In this document: piece after piece, positions 29,601 through 39,318 of the stretch | Layout: the number at the start of each line of letters is the position of its first letter | Numbering within the stretch: position 1 is the first letter of the stretch | Assembly: GCA_024104275.1 (NCBI GenBank) | Contig: JAGGHK010000001.1 | Coordinates: 782,353 to 846,352, forward strand | Direction of reading: 5' to 3' | Origin: Bifidobacterium sp. | Lineage (GTDB): Bacteria; Actinomycetota; Actinomycetes; Actinomycetales; Bifidobacteriaceae | Length of the DNA: 64,000 bases | Notes under the pieces: generated by a model | The model's database searches: none | The model's input: the letters and a program-made list of their open reading frames with translations, nothing else | Told to the model about the DNA's origin: nothing | Position numbers and translations under genes: made by a program

Positions 29601-32153
29601 AAGATGATGAACGCCGACAAGCAGAAGCTCTATCACTGGAACACCATAGGAGGCAAGACGACCTGGACCCTTCCACAAGGCTGGAAGAACCTGAGCAACG
29701 TCAAGGTCTACCGGCTGAGCGATCAGGGCAAGAGCGACGAGCAGACCGTACCGGTCTCAGACGGCAACATCACCCTCAACGCCAAGGCAAAGACCCCGTA
29801 CGTGGTCTACCAAGGCGCGCAGCAACCACTCAAGGTGCAGTGGAGCGAAGGCATGCACGTCGTGGACGCCGGTTTCAATGGCGGTCCTAAGACCCTGGGC
29901 ACCAATTGGGAGGTCGATGGCAACGGCAAGGCCGAGATTGTTGGCATCAACAACGCTATGCTGAAGCTGACGGGCGAATCCAGCGTCTCCCAGGAGATGA
30001 CCGGCCTGACCGCGGGCAAGCGCTACGCCGTCTATCTCGGAGTCGACAACCGCAGCGCCGGACAGGCGTCCATCACCGTCAGCAACGGCGAGAAGACCCT
30101 GGCTCGCAACACGACCGGCAGAAGCATAGCCCAGAACTACGTGAAGGCCTATGCACACAACAAGAACTCCGGCGTCCAGGACAACACCAGCTATTTCCAG
30201 AACATGTATGTCTGGTTCACGGCCCCGACAAGCGGCAAGGCCGCGTTGACCCTTTCGCACGAGCCTGTAGCCGGCGACACCGGACATGCCTACTTCGATG
30301 ACGTCCGTATCCTCGAAAACGGATACGACGGCATCACCTACGAGAAGAACGGCACACTGAAGACGCTGACCAACGACTTTGAGGACAACGCCCAAGGCAT
30401 CTGGCCGTTCGTCGTCGGAGGCCTGGAAGGTGTCGAGGACAACCGCACCCACCTCTCCGAGCTCCATAAGCCTTACACGCAGGCAAACTGGGACGTCAAG
30501 AAGATGGACGACGTGCTCGGCGGCCATTGGTCGGTCAAGACCAACGGCCTCGTGCAGGACAGCGATCTGGTCTACCAGACCATCCCACAGAACGTACGGC
30601 TTGAGCCCAGCCAGACCTATCGGGTCTCCTTCGACTACCAAAGCGGTAGCGACGGCATCTACGCCTTCGCTACCGGAGATGGCCGATACGATTCGAATTC
30701 GGTCAGCCTCACTCCTCTCTCAAAGGCCCTGGGCACGACGGCACACGCCACGTACACGGTGACCGGAGGACTGGACGGCGATACCTGGTTCGGCATCTAC
30801 TCGACCGACAAGGCCCCCGACCTGCAAGGCACGAGCGGTGACGCCGCCAACTTCGGCGGATACCAGGACTTCGTGCTCGACAACCTCAAGGTGGAACACG
30901 TGACTTCACAGTCCCGCACCAAGGCCCAGGTCGAGGCGAAACTCAGGACGATCAGGGACAAATACGACTCGAAGAGCTCGCAGTACTCCGATGAAGCCTG
31001 GGACACCTACCAGTCGACCCTAGACAAGGCGCGCGTGCTGACCGACAAGGACGGCGCCTCTGCGGCCGACTTCACCGAAGCCTACGACCTGCTCGTCGCG
31101 CTGGACGATTACATGCAGCATGCACCCAATGGCTTCGACAAGTCCGATTGGGATGTGGCCGGAGACCAATATACGGTATCAGTCGGCAGCGAAAGGACCG
31201 GATCCGACAGCGAGGGACCGAAAGAGCTCGCCCAGGACGGCAAACCGGACACCTGGTGGCACACGGCCTACAGCCACAATGCGATCACCAGCGGAGACGG
31301 CTGGTATGAGTTCGATCTCTCCAAGCCGACCACCGTCAACGGCCTTCGCTATCTTCCCCGCCAGGGTGGGGCCACCGTCAACGGCAAGATCAAGAAGTTC
31401 AACATCGACGTGACCGACAAGAGCGGCAACGTCACCCATGCGGTGGTCGATGGCGAGTTCTCCACGGATACGGCATGGCAGAAGGTCTCCTTCAAGAGCG
31501 TCACCAACGCTGTGAAGGTACGTTTGACCGCAGTCGAGACCGCCGGTCAAAGTGCCGATGAGACCAATTGCTATGTCTCCGCCGCCGAGCTGCGTCTCAC
31601 GACCGAACGCGACGTGACGCGCAATCCGGTCGCAGACAAGACCGGATTGAAGCGTTCCATCGCCCGCGCACAGAAGATCGTGGACGAAGCCAACGCAAGC
31701 ACCGGTTCCGGGATGCCGAGGGGAGCGACATCACCGCTGCGCGCCGATGGACAGTACACCAAGGAATCGTGGCAGGCCCTCTTGGCCACGCTGGACAAAG
31801 CCAAGAAAGTGGAATCCGAAGCATCGGCCACCAATTATGAGGTGGGTCTTGCCAAAGCGAACCTCGACACAGCCATTGATGGTCTGGTACGCACCACGCC
31901 AAGCCCGGAACCGACCCCGGCCCCGACGCCAAGTCCTGCACCGAACCCGGCACCACTGCCTAACCCGCAGCCGGCGCTTCGACCGGCGCCGAACCCCACT
32001 GTCAACGGCAAGAACCAAGACAACCGAACCGTGTCGCAGAAGCTTGCCAATACCGGCAGCTTTGCCACCACGATGGTTCTGGCCGCTTTGGCATTGCTGG
32101 CGGCAGGCATCTGCCTATCCAAGGCAAGCCATCGCCGGCTACGTCAACGGTGA
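26613..32153 (+). CDS. engBF: Cell-wall-anchored endo-alpha-N-acetylgalactosaminidase (GH101)
   Basis: This extracellular enzyme releases core-1 Gal-beta-1,3-GalNAc from Ser/Thr of mucin glycoproteins. In order it has a signal peptide (to about residue 28), a beta-sandwich with FGFYLGYKDPGNGLFIGFD, a carboxypeptidase-regulatory-like domain (about 248-325), the GH101 catalytic region, galactose-binding-like modules, a FIVAR-type helical repeat, an F5/8C (CBM32-like) module, a second FIVAR-like repeat, a Pro-rich spacer, sorting motif LANTG (1811-1815), a membrane helix and a basic tail. FIYVDVWGN holds Asp775 and RMADEWGSGNEY holds Glu807, likely nucleophile and acid/base by comparison with the B. 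longum enzyme. The 1846-aa product is shorter than the 1966-aa B. longum EngBF. AAGGAG precedes the ATG. Confidence 0.95.
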   Translation: MKHLHHVLFVALAAMLSAAFTGQASFAAPAPPTVEGPPESGDTKPIQQHQDRIPNPLDQPAPSSTRTASEWALEDSTGTASIEDYGSWVHFASGDKNGNSPTGTLPAIAVSKTAIDLRQPHAVRATLFSGNTQNRFGFYLGYKDPGNGLFIGFDSGGWFWQKYAGGDGDYFKGKRIPAPSSGNHTVEIEWSGTVATLYMDDVKAFDVNYGDMTGLTDQLAMKAGTFNGVTTSEYIANFGDYAPDANEYSVSGIVKDSAGNPISGVGLRASAGRDDKGAKTTTEADGTFTLTGLKTGKHTLLVFKQGYDDLTQDVNIDHTNLTLQDIVLTKSAEISTKTLRNDDMEAEINEHFPSVIRYTMKKQGGKVMYGQTKDVRNVEINGTNVALKGSDATFTDLGQNKARYNLNVKDPSKNIDATLVVDMSLKANSLDIKVATVCNNAGDSHPVQTIAFPGQSLVSVRSNQSDPQFTGTRMSSDTSKNGDTTFKIDQNTRINDAGDYIYGFVSGGGLSAGLWSNSEHDGTTVEAVAGGAKNTRVVASTQSLEGETSLGLTSAPWYYDRVVTDSKNTSYADGPTTMPEEKIVITGDENSDDTVNWEDGAIAYRSIMNNPYKSEEVPDLVSYRIAMNFGGQAQNPFLTTLDNVKKVALNTDELGQSVLLKGYANEGHDSGHPDYGDIGHRIGGARDINTLMTRGKQYGARFGVHVNASEMYPEAKAFSEGMARRNSSGGLQYGWNWLDQAVGIDGIYDLNHGRAQRFGDLKKKVGDNLDFIYVDVWGNNTSGKEDSWETRKLSKEINDNGWRMADEWGSGNEYDATFQHWAADLTYGGTKLKGENSQVMRFLRNHQKDSWVGDYPSYGDAAKAPLLGGYDMKDFEGWQGRNDYAAYITNLYTHDLSTKFLQHFTVNQWVNNPLDPTAPKDASVNNGNEQITLVDSHGNTVVVSRASNTISSADYRNRTIKLNGNTVASGAVTSGDDKIAGNESYLLPWLWNAQTGKMMNADKQKLYHWNTIGGKTTWTLPQGWKNLSNVKVYRLSDQGKSDEQTVPVSDGNITLNAKAKTPYVVYQGAQQPLKVQWSEGMHVVDAGFNGGPKTLGTNWEVDGNGKAEIVGINNAMLKLTGESSVSQEMTGLTAGKRYAVYLGVDNRSAGQASITVSNGEKTLARNTTGRSIAQNYVKAYAHNKNSGVQDNTSYFQNMYVWFTAPTSGKAALTLSHEPVAGDTGHAYFDDVRILENGYDGITYEKNGTLKTLTNDFEDNAQGIWPFVVGGLEGVEDNRTHLSELHKPYTQANWDVKKMDDVLGGHWSVKTNGLVQDSDLVYQTIPQNVRLEPSQTYRVSFDYQSGSDGIYAFATGDGRYDSNSVSLTPLSKALGTTAHATYTVTGGLDGDTWFGIYSTDKAPDLQGTSGDAANFGGYQDFVLDNLKVEHVTSQSRTKAQVEAKLRTIRDKYDSKSSQYSDEAWDTYQSTLDKARVLTDKDGASAADFTEAYDLLVALDDYMQHAPNGFDKSDWDVAGDQYTVSVGSERTGSDSEGPKELAQDGKPDTWWHTAYSHNAITSGDGWYEFDLSKPTTVNGLRYLPRQGGATVNGKIKKFNIDVTDKSGNVTHAVVDGEFSTDTAWQKVSFKSVTNAVKVRLTAVETAGQSADETNCYVSAAELRLTTERDVTRNPVADKTGLKRSIARAQKIVDEANASTGSGMPRGATSPLRADGQYTKESWQALLATLDKAKKVESEASATNYEVGLAKANLDTAIDGLVRTTPSPEPTPAPTPSPAPNPAPLPNPQPALRPAPNPTVNGKNQDNRTVSQKLANTGSFATTMVLAALALLAAGICLSKASHRRLRQR

Positions 32154-32222
32154 TTGCAAACCCGCGGTAATCCGCCGACATGCATCATAACAGCGCTGGC
32201 AAAGATTACCGTGGGCCACAAC

Positions 32223-32264
32223 CAGACGCCGCACCAAACTCCTCATCGACAGCTGCGGCGTCTG
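32223..32264 (+). terminator. Hairpin after engBF
   Basis: A perfect 11-bp G/C-rich stem (CAGACGCCGCA with TGCGGCGTCTG) and a 20-nt loop lies 70 nt after the engBF stop. No T-run follows. Confidence 0.6.
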
Positions 32265-32352
32265 GCGCTCTACCCCACAAAGTAATATAATACGATAATT
32301 TGAATCATTCTCAAATATTGCTCAACGAAGAGCCGAACAGCAAAGAAGCACC

Positions 32353-35300
32353 ATGAAAGCGACAAAAACATATATACCCCCAAACACGAAAACAGACCCA
32401 GATCGAGGGAAAAAACCGTCCGGAACGCCTATTCAGGATGGTAACCGCGTTAATCGCCGGATCCGGATTATGTCTGTCCATGAGCGTCGCCACCGACCAT
32501 GCCTACGCCGACAACATCGACCCACAGCCCCTGATGCAACTCAATTTCGACAATACGCTGGACGACCAAAGCGGCAATGGCCATAACGGCATCGCCAAGC
32601 AAAACGCAGAATACGCAGACGGCATCTCCGGCAAAGCGCTGCGCATACACAACAGCAATGACAGCAGTTCCGCTCCCGCAACACAATACCTGCGTTTCAC
32701 CAACGCCGACAACATCCATCTGGGCACCGACGATTTTTCGGTCTCATTGTGGTACAAGACCGCAAAGGGCGACAACAACGGTGCATCGATTTTCGGCAAC
32801 AAGGATTACAACTCCGGCAGCAACGACGGATTCGTATTAGGAAGTTTCGCCGATACCATACGTGTCAATATGGCCGCCAACGGAACCCGCGTGGAGCCCA
32901 ATCGCCTCACGGGAACAATCGACGGGCAATGGCATCACTATGTGGCCGACTACCAGAGGAACGGCAAACTGAGCGTCTTTATGGACGGGAAACCGAAGGT
33001 CTCCTCCGACCTTTCGCCGCTTAACGGAAAATCCGCAGACGCCGGTGCGCTCACCCTCGGCGCCGACAGCAACGGGGCCTACGGACTCGCTGATTCCGCC
33101 ATTGACGATCTCACCCTGTATAAGGGTCTCGTCTCACCCGACGGTGCCGCCCGGCAATATATATCCGCAATCGTCGCCTACGACCGAACAACGAACACCT
33201 CTCGCCTGACCGACGCAAAGGCCTCCGGGATCATCAGCAAGGCTCAGGCCGATGCAATCCGACGGGCCATCGACGGCGAAAACGCGCTGGCCACCTCCGC
33301 AGATGTCGACGCCGTCAACACCGCCAGACAGACCGTCAACGGTCTCTTCTCCAAAATCTCAAACACGGCACTCTACATGCCCTTCGACGACGATTACTCC
33401 GATTCCGGAACGAACCACTGCATAGCCTCGCCCGTCGGATCGCCACGATTCGTGCCGGGAGTCAAAGCCACGGCCATCCATCTGCACAACACCAACGGCA
33501 GCACCAGCTCCCAAGCCGACCAGTCCGTGGCGCTGCCATCATGCAACAGCATCCACCTGGGCAAAAACGATTTTTCCGTTTCCTTATGGTACCGTTCATC
33601 GAACGGCAACGACAACGGTGCTTCGATCATTGGCAACAAGGACTATAATTCCGGCAAAAACAAGGGATTTGTCGTCGGGGCATTCGCCAAAGACATACGC
33701 GTGAACCTTGCCGACGGCTCGACGCGCGTAGATAGCCGCCGAATTGGCGGAGTCATCGATGGGCAATGGCATTATATCGCAGCGAACTTCGCCCGTGCCG
33801 GCTCCCTGGATGTCTATGTCGACGGCACGCTCAAATCAAGCAGCAACCTTCAACCACTGAAAGACGTGGACGCCGATGCCGGAAACCTAGTCATCGGTGC
33901 GGACTCGAACAACGCCAATAGCGTCAACGATGCCGACATCGACGAGGTCCGTCTGATGCACCGCACGCTCACCGCCGATGAGATCAGCCAGTAATATCTT
34001 CCCGGAAAACTGCTCAGCGAAACCGCTAAGGCGCAAGCACTGATGGCTGCACACCCCGAAGCAAGCGACGCCAAGCGCACTCAGCTGCAGGGGATCATCG
34101 ACGCCGCACAATCCTCGGAAAACGACAACGCCGTGCTGCAACGCCAGTTGCGCGACCTTCAGCTGGCTCAGGAGAACTATCTCGACGCGACGCAACCCGC
34201 GGATTTCACATTCGATGTCATTTCCGATCCGCATATTTCCGATGCCGCCAGTCTCGCCAATTTACGGACGGCACTTGGCGATATGAACGTGCTCAATCCC
34301 GATTCCCAAGCCCTGCTCTCCGCCGGCGACAACGGTGACAGCGGCAGCGAACAGCAGGAAAAGGACTTCTACAGGGCGGTGGACGACGAGCACGGCAGCA
34401 AGGTGCCCATCCTCACGTTGGGCAACCATGACGTACGCTGGCAGGGCAGTGTACGCAACCCCTTGCATGTGCTGCAGGATCCGACGACCGCGCCCGGCGG
34501 CACCACTCCCGTGTTCGACCGTTACCTCAAGAACAACGGCAAGTACATGATCAATTCACGAACCGGATTCGATGCGGCGAGCAAGCATCAGCTCTATTTC
34601 GACCAATGGGTCAAGGGCTATCATTTCCTGGTCATCAACACGGAGAAGGACCTCAAAGACCAGGCCTACATCTCAAACAAACAGCTGGATTGGGTCGAAA
34701 AGACCATGTCCATCGATGCCCAAGCAGGCAAACCCATCTTCCTCGTTGCCCATCAGACCTTTTCCGGCACCGCCGACCATCTCAAGGAAGATGACCTGGG
34801 AGGCAGCGAAAACGGGGTGAATGAGGCGAAGCTCAAGCAGATTCTGGCGAAATACCCGCAAGCGGTGTTCTTCACCGGTCATGTGCATAACGGGTAGGAC
34901 CTCCTGAACACGTACAACACGCCGTTCGGCCATATCGTCGACACGCCGAGCTTCACGAACACCGATTATGGCAGCGAACCGGTCAACGGCAACGCTTATG
35001 AGGTTTCCGTGAACGGCAGCCATATCCGCATCCGCATGCGCAACTACATCACCAACCAATGGGTCAACGAAGGCAAATACGATTTCAACCTTGACGACAC
35101 CGATCCGACCTACCGCGTCAAAGACATCTCCCCCTCCGCATACATCGCGACCGACGGCTCCCACGATGACGCCTATGACCCGGACAACCGCAACGGACGA
35201 TTGCAATATATCGACGACAGCGACCGGCAAAGCAATTGGAGGTCGCAGGATCTCGGTGACGTGAGCCAGGCATGGGTCGATTTCGCCTTCTCGAAACCGA

Positions 35301-36442
35301 CCAGAATCAGCGGCGTCACCTATCTGCCCTATCTGGGAGGTTATTTCGAGACCGGACCGCACACCGGTTGGTACGACACATCGGAGGGCACCATGCTCGA
35401 CTACCGCATCGAAGTGAGCCACGACAACGGGGCCACCTACCAAACCGCAGCCACCGGAACCCTGAAAACCGGAATGAAGGAAAGCTGGATGCCGATACCG
35501 ACACAAACCGTCAGCAATGTACGGGTGGTGCCGTTGTCAACCTACGGGATGCCGACCACACGTTCGGCTCGTGGCTTTGTGGCCGCCGCGGAAATGCACC
35601 CTGCCGTAATGGCGCAAAGTACCGTCACGCTCAAATACCAGGACGCGCAGGGCAACACGCTCAAGACGGATGACAGCGAGACCGGAGACGTGGGTGCACC
35701 GTACTCGTTCACCGCACCGGCAATCGACGGCTACAGCTGCACGAAGCGTTTTGACGGTACATATACGGACAACGACCAGACCTTGGTCTTCGTCTATTCG
35801 CCCAATAGCGACAAAACCGCGCTGCGCGATGCCGTTCAGCAGGCTCAAGCCATCGATCTGAGCCCCTACACTCCGGCGAGCACCGACCGTTTCCGTTCGG
35901 CACTGACAGGCGCCGTGAACGTTCTGAACGACCCCGGAGCTACACAGCAAGACGTGAAACAGGCTGCGGATTCCCTGCAAAAGGCCGTGGCCGGTCTTGT
36001 CGTCAAGGGCGACAAGACCCGTCTGGACGCCTTGATCGAACAAGTGCAAAAAATCGAAGGCTCGCAATACACTCCGCAGAGTTTTGCCGCGTTACGTCAA
36101 GCACTGCAGAATGCCATCGGCGCTTTGAATGGCGCGAATGCCGACCAGTCTATGGTCGACAATGCCTTGCGGGAGCTTTCGGACGCACAGCAGAAACTGG
36201 AGAAACTGACGATCCAGAAGCCGTCATTGCCCGCAAAACCCTTGCCGGGCACAATAGCGGATGGAACCACACCCATTATCAACGACTCGCAGTCAAATGA
36301 CACCACACACAGCACGACCACAGGTGAGGAAAACCATGGATTGGCATCTACAGGAGCCTCAATCGCCATACCGTTGCTTGCCGCCATCATTCTACTCATT
36401 GCCGGTGGAACATTGGCCTTGCTGAAACGGAAGAAGCACTGA
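32353..36442 (+). pseudogene. Wall-anchored LamG/metallophosphoesterase protein, broken by a frameshift and two stops
   Basis: One reading frame, open from about 32357 to 36442, encodes a surface protein but is interrupted three times. ATG 32353 starts a basic leader in another frame; removing one A from the A6 run at 32410-32415 joins it to a signal peptide (RLFRMVTALIAGSGLCLSMS). In-frame TAA at 33992 and TAG at 34895 then cut the frame, which continues unchanged afterwards. Parts in order: two LamG repeats (IHLG.DDFSVSLWY twice), a metallophosphoesterase (DPHIS, GDNGD, GNHD, GHVHN), an F5/8C-like module, a MucBP-like segment, two FIVAR-like repeats, LASTG, a membrane helix and a KRKKH tail. 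The TAG falls directly after the GHVHNG metal site and would be TGG (Trp) by one transition. Readthrough is possible but unsupported. Confidence 0.85.
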
Positions 36443-36448
36443 CCACCG

Positions 36449-36521
36449 CCAGGTTTCGAACGGAGCGACTCCAGGTTTCGAACGGAGCGACTCCAGGTTT
36501 CGACCTGCGACGCTCCGTTCG
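36449..36521 (+). repeat. 22-bp tandem repeat with terminal inverted copy
   Basis: Two exact 22-bp units (CCAGGTTTCGAACGGAGCGA followed by CT) and the start of a third run from 36449 to 36503. They are followed by CGCTCCGTTCG (36511-36521), the inverse of CGAACGGAGCG in each unit, so alternative hairpins can form. It begins 7 bp after the pseudogene and could act as its terminator. Confidence 0.75.
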
Positions 36522-36558
36522 CCGTATCAGACCAGCGTCTTCCATCTTTTGTGCTTGT

Positions 36559-36594
36559 GTTTCCTGTGTTTCTCGTGTTTCCCGCGTTTCCTGC
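36559..36594. repeat. 9-bp tandem repeat, four copies
   Basis: GTTTCCTGT, GTTTCTCGT, GTTTCCCGC and GTTTCCTGC follow one another. The surrounding bases carry further GTTTCC-like words. There is no gene here; the rest of the gap to ssrA shows nothing else recognisable. Confidence 0.7.
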
Positions 36595-36886
36595 ATCCCC
36601 CGTTTTCAGTACCCCTTACATTTCCGCGTTTTCATCGCACGCTTACGACGCTGGACAGGTGACTTTCCATCCTGAGGCCAATGCCGTAATTCCGGAATAT
36701 CTTGGTGAGCACTTGTCCTCGCAGAACCAAGACGAAAAGAACACCCAATTCCAAATCACCCGTAAATCAATCCTCGGTACCGACGACATCTCACCGCACG
36801 GCAATTCCAAGTGCGAACCATTATCAGATTCGGCATCACGGATTACGCTTTGAGTAGGTATGGGCCCAATCGTCACAGCAACACGG

Positions 36887-36892
36887 TATAAT
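36887..36892 (+). promoter_or_regulatory. -10 box of ssrA
   Basis: A consensus TATAAT lies 41 nt before the mature tmRNA 5' end, which leaves room for a 5' leader removed by RNase P. No consensus -35 is present at 17 bp spacing. Confidence 0.55.
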
Positions 36893-36933
36893 AGATTATT
36901 CCGGTGTAGACCGGGGCTTGATAATTCAAGATT

Positions 36934-37328
36934 GGGGATGATCGGTTTCGACGGTGACCTGTTCGTCGCAGGGAAGCGTGCCGAGAATGTGGAGTCCACT
37001 CGAGATGACCTCCACGAAACAACAAGTGCTAAATCTAATCGCACTGAGTTCGCACTCGCTGCCTGAGCTTCGCGCCAGGATTAACCAGTGAGCTGCTGCT
37101 CCGTCCACTCCTTCTCGTCTTCGGGAGGATGTTGGGCGTCATGAGAGGACTTGCTTGAGCCATTGAACCACAGGGTGACTCAGGGACTCTGACTGTAGAT
37201 ATGCTCGCCATCCAGCGTCCGCGATACGGATGGGGGCAGAAAAACCGCCAAAAGGCCAGCGGACTACGCACGTAGAAGACTGAGGGTTCGGCCATCGGAC
37301 CGGGGTTCAATTCCCCGCATCTCCACAA
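36934..37328 (+). ncRNA. ssrA: Transfer-messenger RNA (tmRNA)
   Basis: tmRNA rescues stalled ribosomes by adding a degradation tag. The 5' end GGGGATG pairs with CATCTCC at 37319-37325 to close the tRNA-like acceptor stem (one G-U pair). GGTTTCGACGG follows the 5' end as in other tmRNAs. The T-arm loop GGTTCAATTCC is near the 3' end. The tag frame encodes AKSNRTEFALAA and stops at TGA 37064-37066. The 3' CCA is not encoded (ACAA here), which is notable because a prophage integrase lies directly downstream and integration often rewrites this end. Confidence 0.96.
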
Positions 37329-37333
37329 GTTCA

Positions 37334-37365
37334 ACGCCATCGGGGTTCGCTCCGGTGGCGTTTTT
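37334..37365 (+). terminator. Terminator after ssrA
   Basis: ACGCCATCGGGG and CTCCGGTGGCGT form a stem with a TTCG loop and a following TTTTT. It is a standard intrinsic terminator. Confidence 0.85.
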
Positions 37366-37488
37366 CGTTGCGATTACGGCGTTTTCAAGCCGTTTTCAGA
37401 CTCGCTGCCAAAAATGGTTTATGATGGTTCCAGACCCTTTTTTAGGGGTAGATGTGGGTCGTTTAGTGGGTCGTTTCAGGAGGATACG

Positions 37489-38793
37489 ATGAAGCGAAAG
37501 AGAAGCGAGCGCACATTCGGCAGCATCAAGTACCGCCCGAATGCGACGCATCCGACACGGGTGGTCGCCAGCTACGCCACCCCGTCCGAGGCGTTCGACA
37601 AATGGCCCGGTGTCGCGGTGCGTCAGAGCAAGTCATTCCCCCTTGAGCAGGAGGACGATGCCAGGAGCTGGCTCTCGCACGCCCATCGTCTCATCCTCGC
37701 CGGGAAGTGGGAGCCGCCGGCGGCGGTCAGGCATATGAAGAAGGCGCATCGGATCACGATGGGCGAATACTACGGTCCTTGGCTGGAACACCGCATGTTC
37801 AAGGGGCGTCCTTTGAAGGCGGGGACGAAGTACCGTCTGCGCAAGGACATCGAGAACCACATCATCCCCTATTTCGGCAACACCCGGCTCATCGACATCA
37901 CCCAGGCCGACATCGACCGCTGGCTGGCGACGATGCCCGACGATCAACAGGCGATGAAATCAAACGCGCTGCGGGCCCTGAAATCCATGCTGATGACCGC
38001 GAGCAAGCCGGGAGAGAACGGGGAGCCTCCTCTGATCCCACAGTACCCTTGCACGCGCAGCCTGCCGAGACCGCGACGAAAGACGGAGACGGTCCCGGCG
38101 ACCCCCGAGCAGATCAAGACGATTCACGACGCGATGCCCGAACGGTACGCGATGGCGGTCTATCTTGCCGTGTTCGGCGACGGCCTGCGAATCGGCGAGG
38201 TGTGCGCGCTGAAACGCAAGGACATCGACATGGAACGTCATCTCATGCACATCCGCCGTGGCAGGGTCACCATGGACCGTTCCAAGGTCACCGACACCCC
38301 GAAGACCGAGAACAGCATCAGGGACGAGACCATACCGCCCCAGCTCATCCCCCAGCTCGAATCCTTCCTCGACGAATACGGAATCGTGGAACCGGACTCC
38401 TGGCTGTTTCCGTCGATAAAGGACCCCAGCCGGCCGGTGCACCCGAACTCGCTTCGAGGCTGGTACGATTCAGCAAGAAAGTCCGCAGGACGCCCCGATC
38501 TGAGGTTCCATGACCTTCGGCACACCGGTCTGACATGGCTCGCCGAAGACGGCGCCACCGTCAGAGAGCTTATGGACGCTGCTGGCCACTCCGATGTCGA
38601 GACCGCCATGCGCTACCAGCACAGCGTGGATGTCCGCAAAAACACGCTGGCCGAGAAACTGGGCGAACGACTGCTGCCCGATGATACGCCAGAAATCATC
38701 TTGAGCCGGATAAAAAACATCGACAGGCAGATTGAAGATTTGCGGAATGAGCGTGCTGAGGAAAAGAAGAAATTGGAAAACCTAATCGGCTAA
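37489..38793 (+). CDS. int: Tyrosine-type site-specific integrase
   Basis: The 434-aa protein has an N-terminal arm-binding region, a SAM-like core-binding domain (about residues 85-175) and a catalytic domain. Catalytic motifs are GLRIGEVCAL (Arg), HDLRHTGLTWL (HxxR), AAGHSDVETAMRYQH (His and nucleophile Tyr). It ends with a Lys/Glu-rich coiled coil. ATG 37489 has AGGAGG 6 nt upstream; the upstream frame extension to 37414 is not needed. It sits 160 bp from ssrA and reads away from it, the usual layout for an integrase whose attachment site is the tmRNA 3' end. Confidence 0.95.
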   Translation: MKRKRSERTFGSIKYRPNATHPTRVVASYATPSEAFDKWPGVAVRQSKSFPLEQEDDARSWLSHAHRLILAGKWEPPAAVRHMKKAHRITMGEYYGPWLEHRMFKGRPLKAGTKYRLRKDIENHIIPYFGNTRLIDITQADIDRWLATMPDDQQAMKSNALRALKSMLMTASKPGENGEPPLIPQYPCTRSLPRPRRKTETVPATPEQIKTIHDAMPERYAMAVYLAVFGDGLRIGEVCALKRKDIDMERHLMHIRRGRVTMDRSKVTDTPKTENSIRDETIPPQLIPQLESFLDEYGIVEPDSWLFPSIKDPSRPVHPNSLRGWYDSARKSAGRPDLRFHDLRHTGLTWLAEDGATVRELMDAAGHSDVETAMRYQHSVDVRKNTLAEKLGERLLPDDTPEIILSRIKNIDRQIEDLRNERAEEKKKLENLIG

Positions 38794-38859
38794 ACGCTTT
38801 TTCTTTCGTAATCACTTTGGAAGACTGACCACAAGACCACTTCAACCGCTGTTATCATG

Positions 38860-38909
38860 GAGTTTATGATTTTTGGCGTAGCCTAATTGTAGCCTAACTT
38901 CATAAACTC
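38860..38909. repeat. 10-bp inverted repeat around two 9-bp direct repeats
   Basis: GAGTTTATGA (38860-38869) and TCATAAACTC (38900-38909) are exact inverses. Between them GTAGCCTAA occurs twice (38878-38886 and 38889-38897). The site lies between int and the end of the late operon and could be an integrase arm site, a regulator site or the int terminator. Confidence 0.6.
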
Positions 38910-38966
38910 AATTGTGCGGTTTTAAGTGTACAGCAAGCTTCGACATAATCCTCATTAAACGACGAA

Positions 38967-39008
38967 AAGCGCCCCGCTGCCGGCTTGTGATGCCGGTGCG
39001 GGGCGCTT
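38967..39008 (-). terminator. Late operon terminator
   Basis: AAGCGCCCCGCTGCCGGC pairs with GCCGGTGCGGGGCGCTT (one unpaired base) and, on the minus strand, is followed by TTTTCGTCG. It lies 17 nt past the holin gene stop. Confidence 0.9.
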
Positions 39009-39024
39009 GGGTTGTTTGGATGGT

Positions 39025-39309
39025 TTATTTGTTGAGTTGTGGGAGGCTGGTACCACCGCCCACTTCGGGCACGCCGGCGATCGAGGTGAGGATGCTGCAG
39101 AGGGCGGCGAGGGCCGCGGTGCCGAGCACGATGGACGGGTTGACGTCGCCGATGACCAGGGCCGTGGCGGGGATCACTCCCAGCGCCGCCTGGGCGGCGG
39201 TCTTGACGGCGCGGATGGCGGCGGCCTTGCACCATTGGGCGAAGGGCGTGTGCTCGTCGGCAATGTTTTCTCGTGCTGCGTGTTCGGCCTCGTGGGGTTC
39301 TTCTTCCAT
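39025..39309 (-). CDS. Phage holin (r1t type)
   Basis: The 94-aa protein has a short charged N terminus (MEEEPHEAEHAARENIADEH), then KAAAIRAVKTAAQAALGV and two hydrophobic helices ending in LTSIAGVPEVG, the pattern of r1t-like holins. Holins open the membrane so the lysin reaches the wall. It is the last gene of the late operon, 9 bp after the lysin. Confidence 0.88.
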   Translation of the reverse strand: MEEEPHEAEHAARENIADEHTPFAQWCKAAAIRAVKTAAQAALGVIPATALVIGDVNPSIVLGTAALAALCSILTSIAGVPEVGGGTSLPQLNK

Positions 39310-39318
39310 TTTTGCTCC

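Noticed and set aside
28239-29678. Minus-strand ORF (479 aa) inside engBF
   Set aside because: It is antisense to the GH101 catalytic domain and has no motif.
37489-38793. tRNA-Ser as the integration site
   Set aside because: No copy of its 3' end was found near int; ssrA is closer and in the right orientation, though the second ssrA copy is also not in the window.
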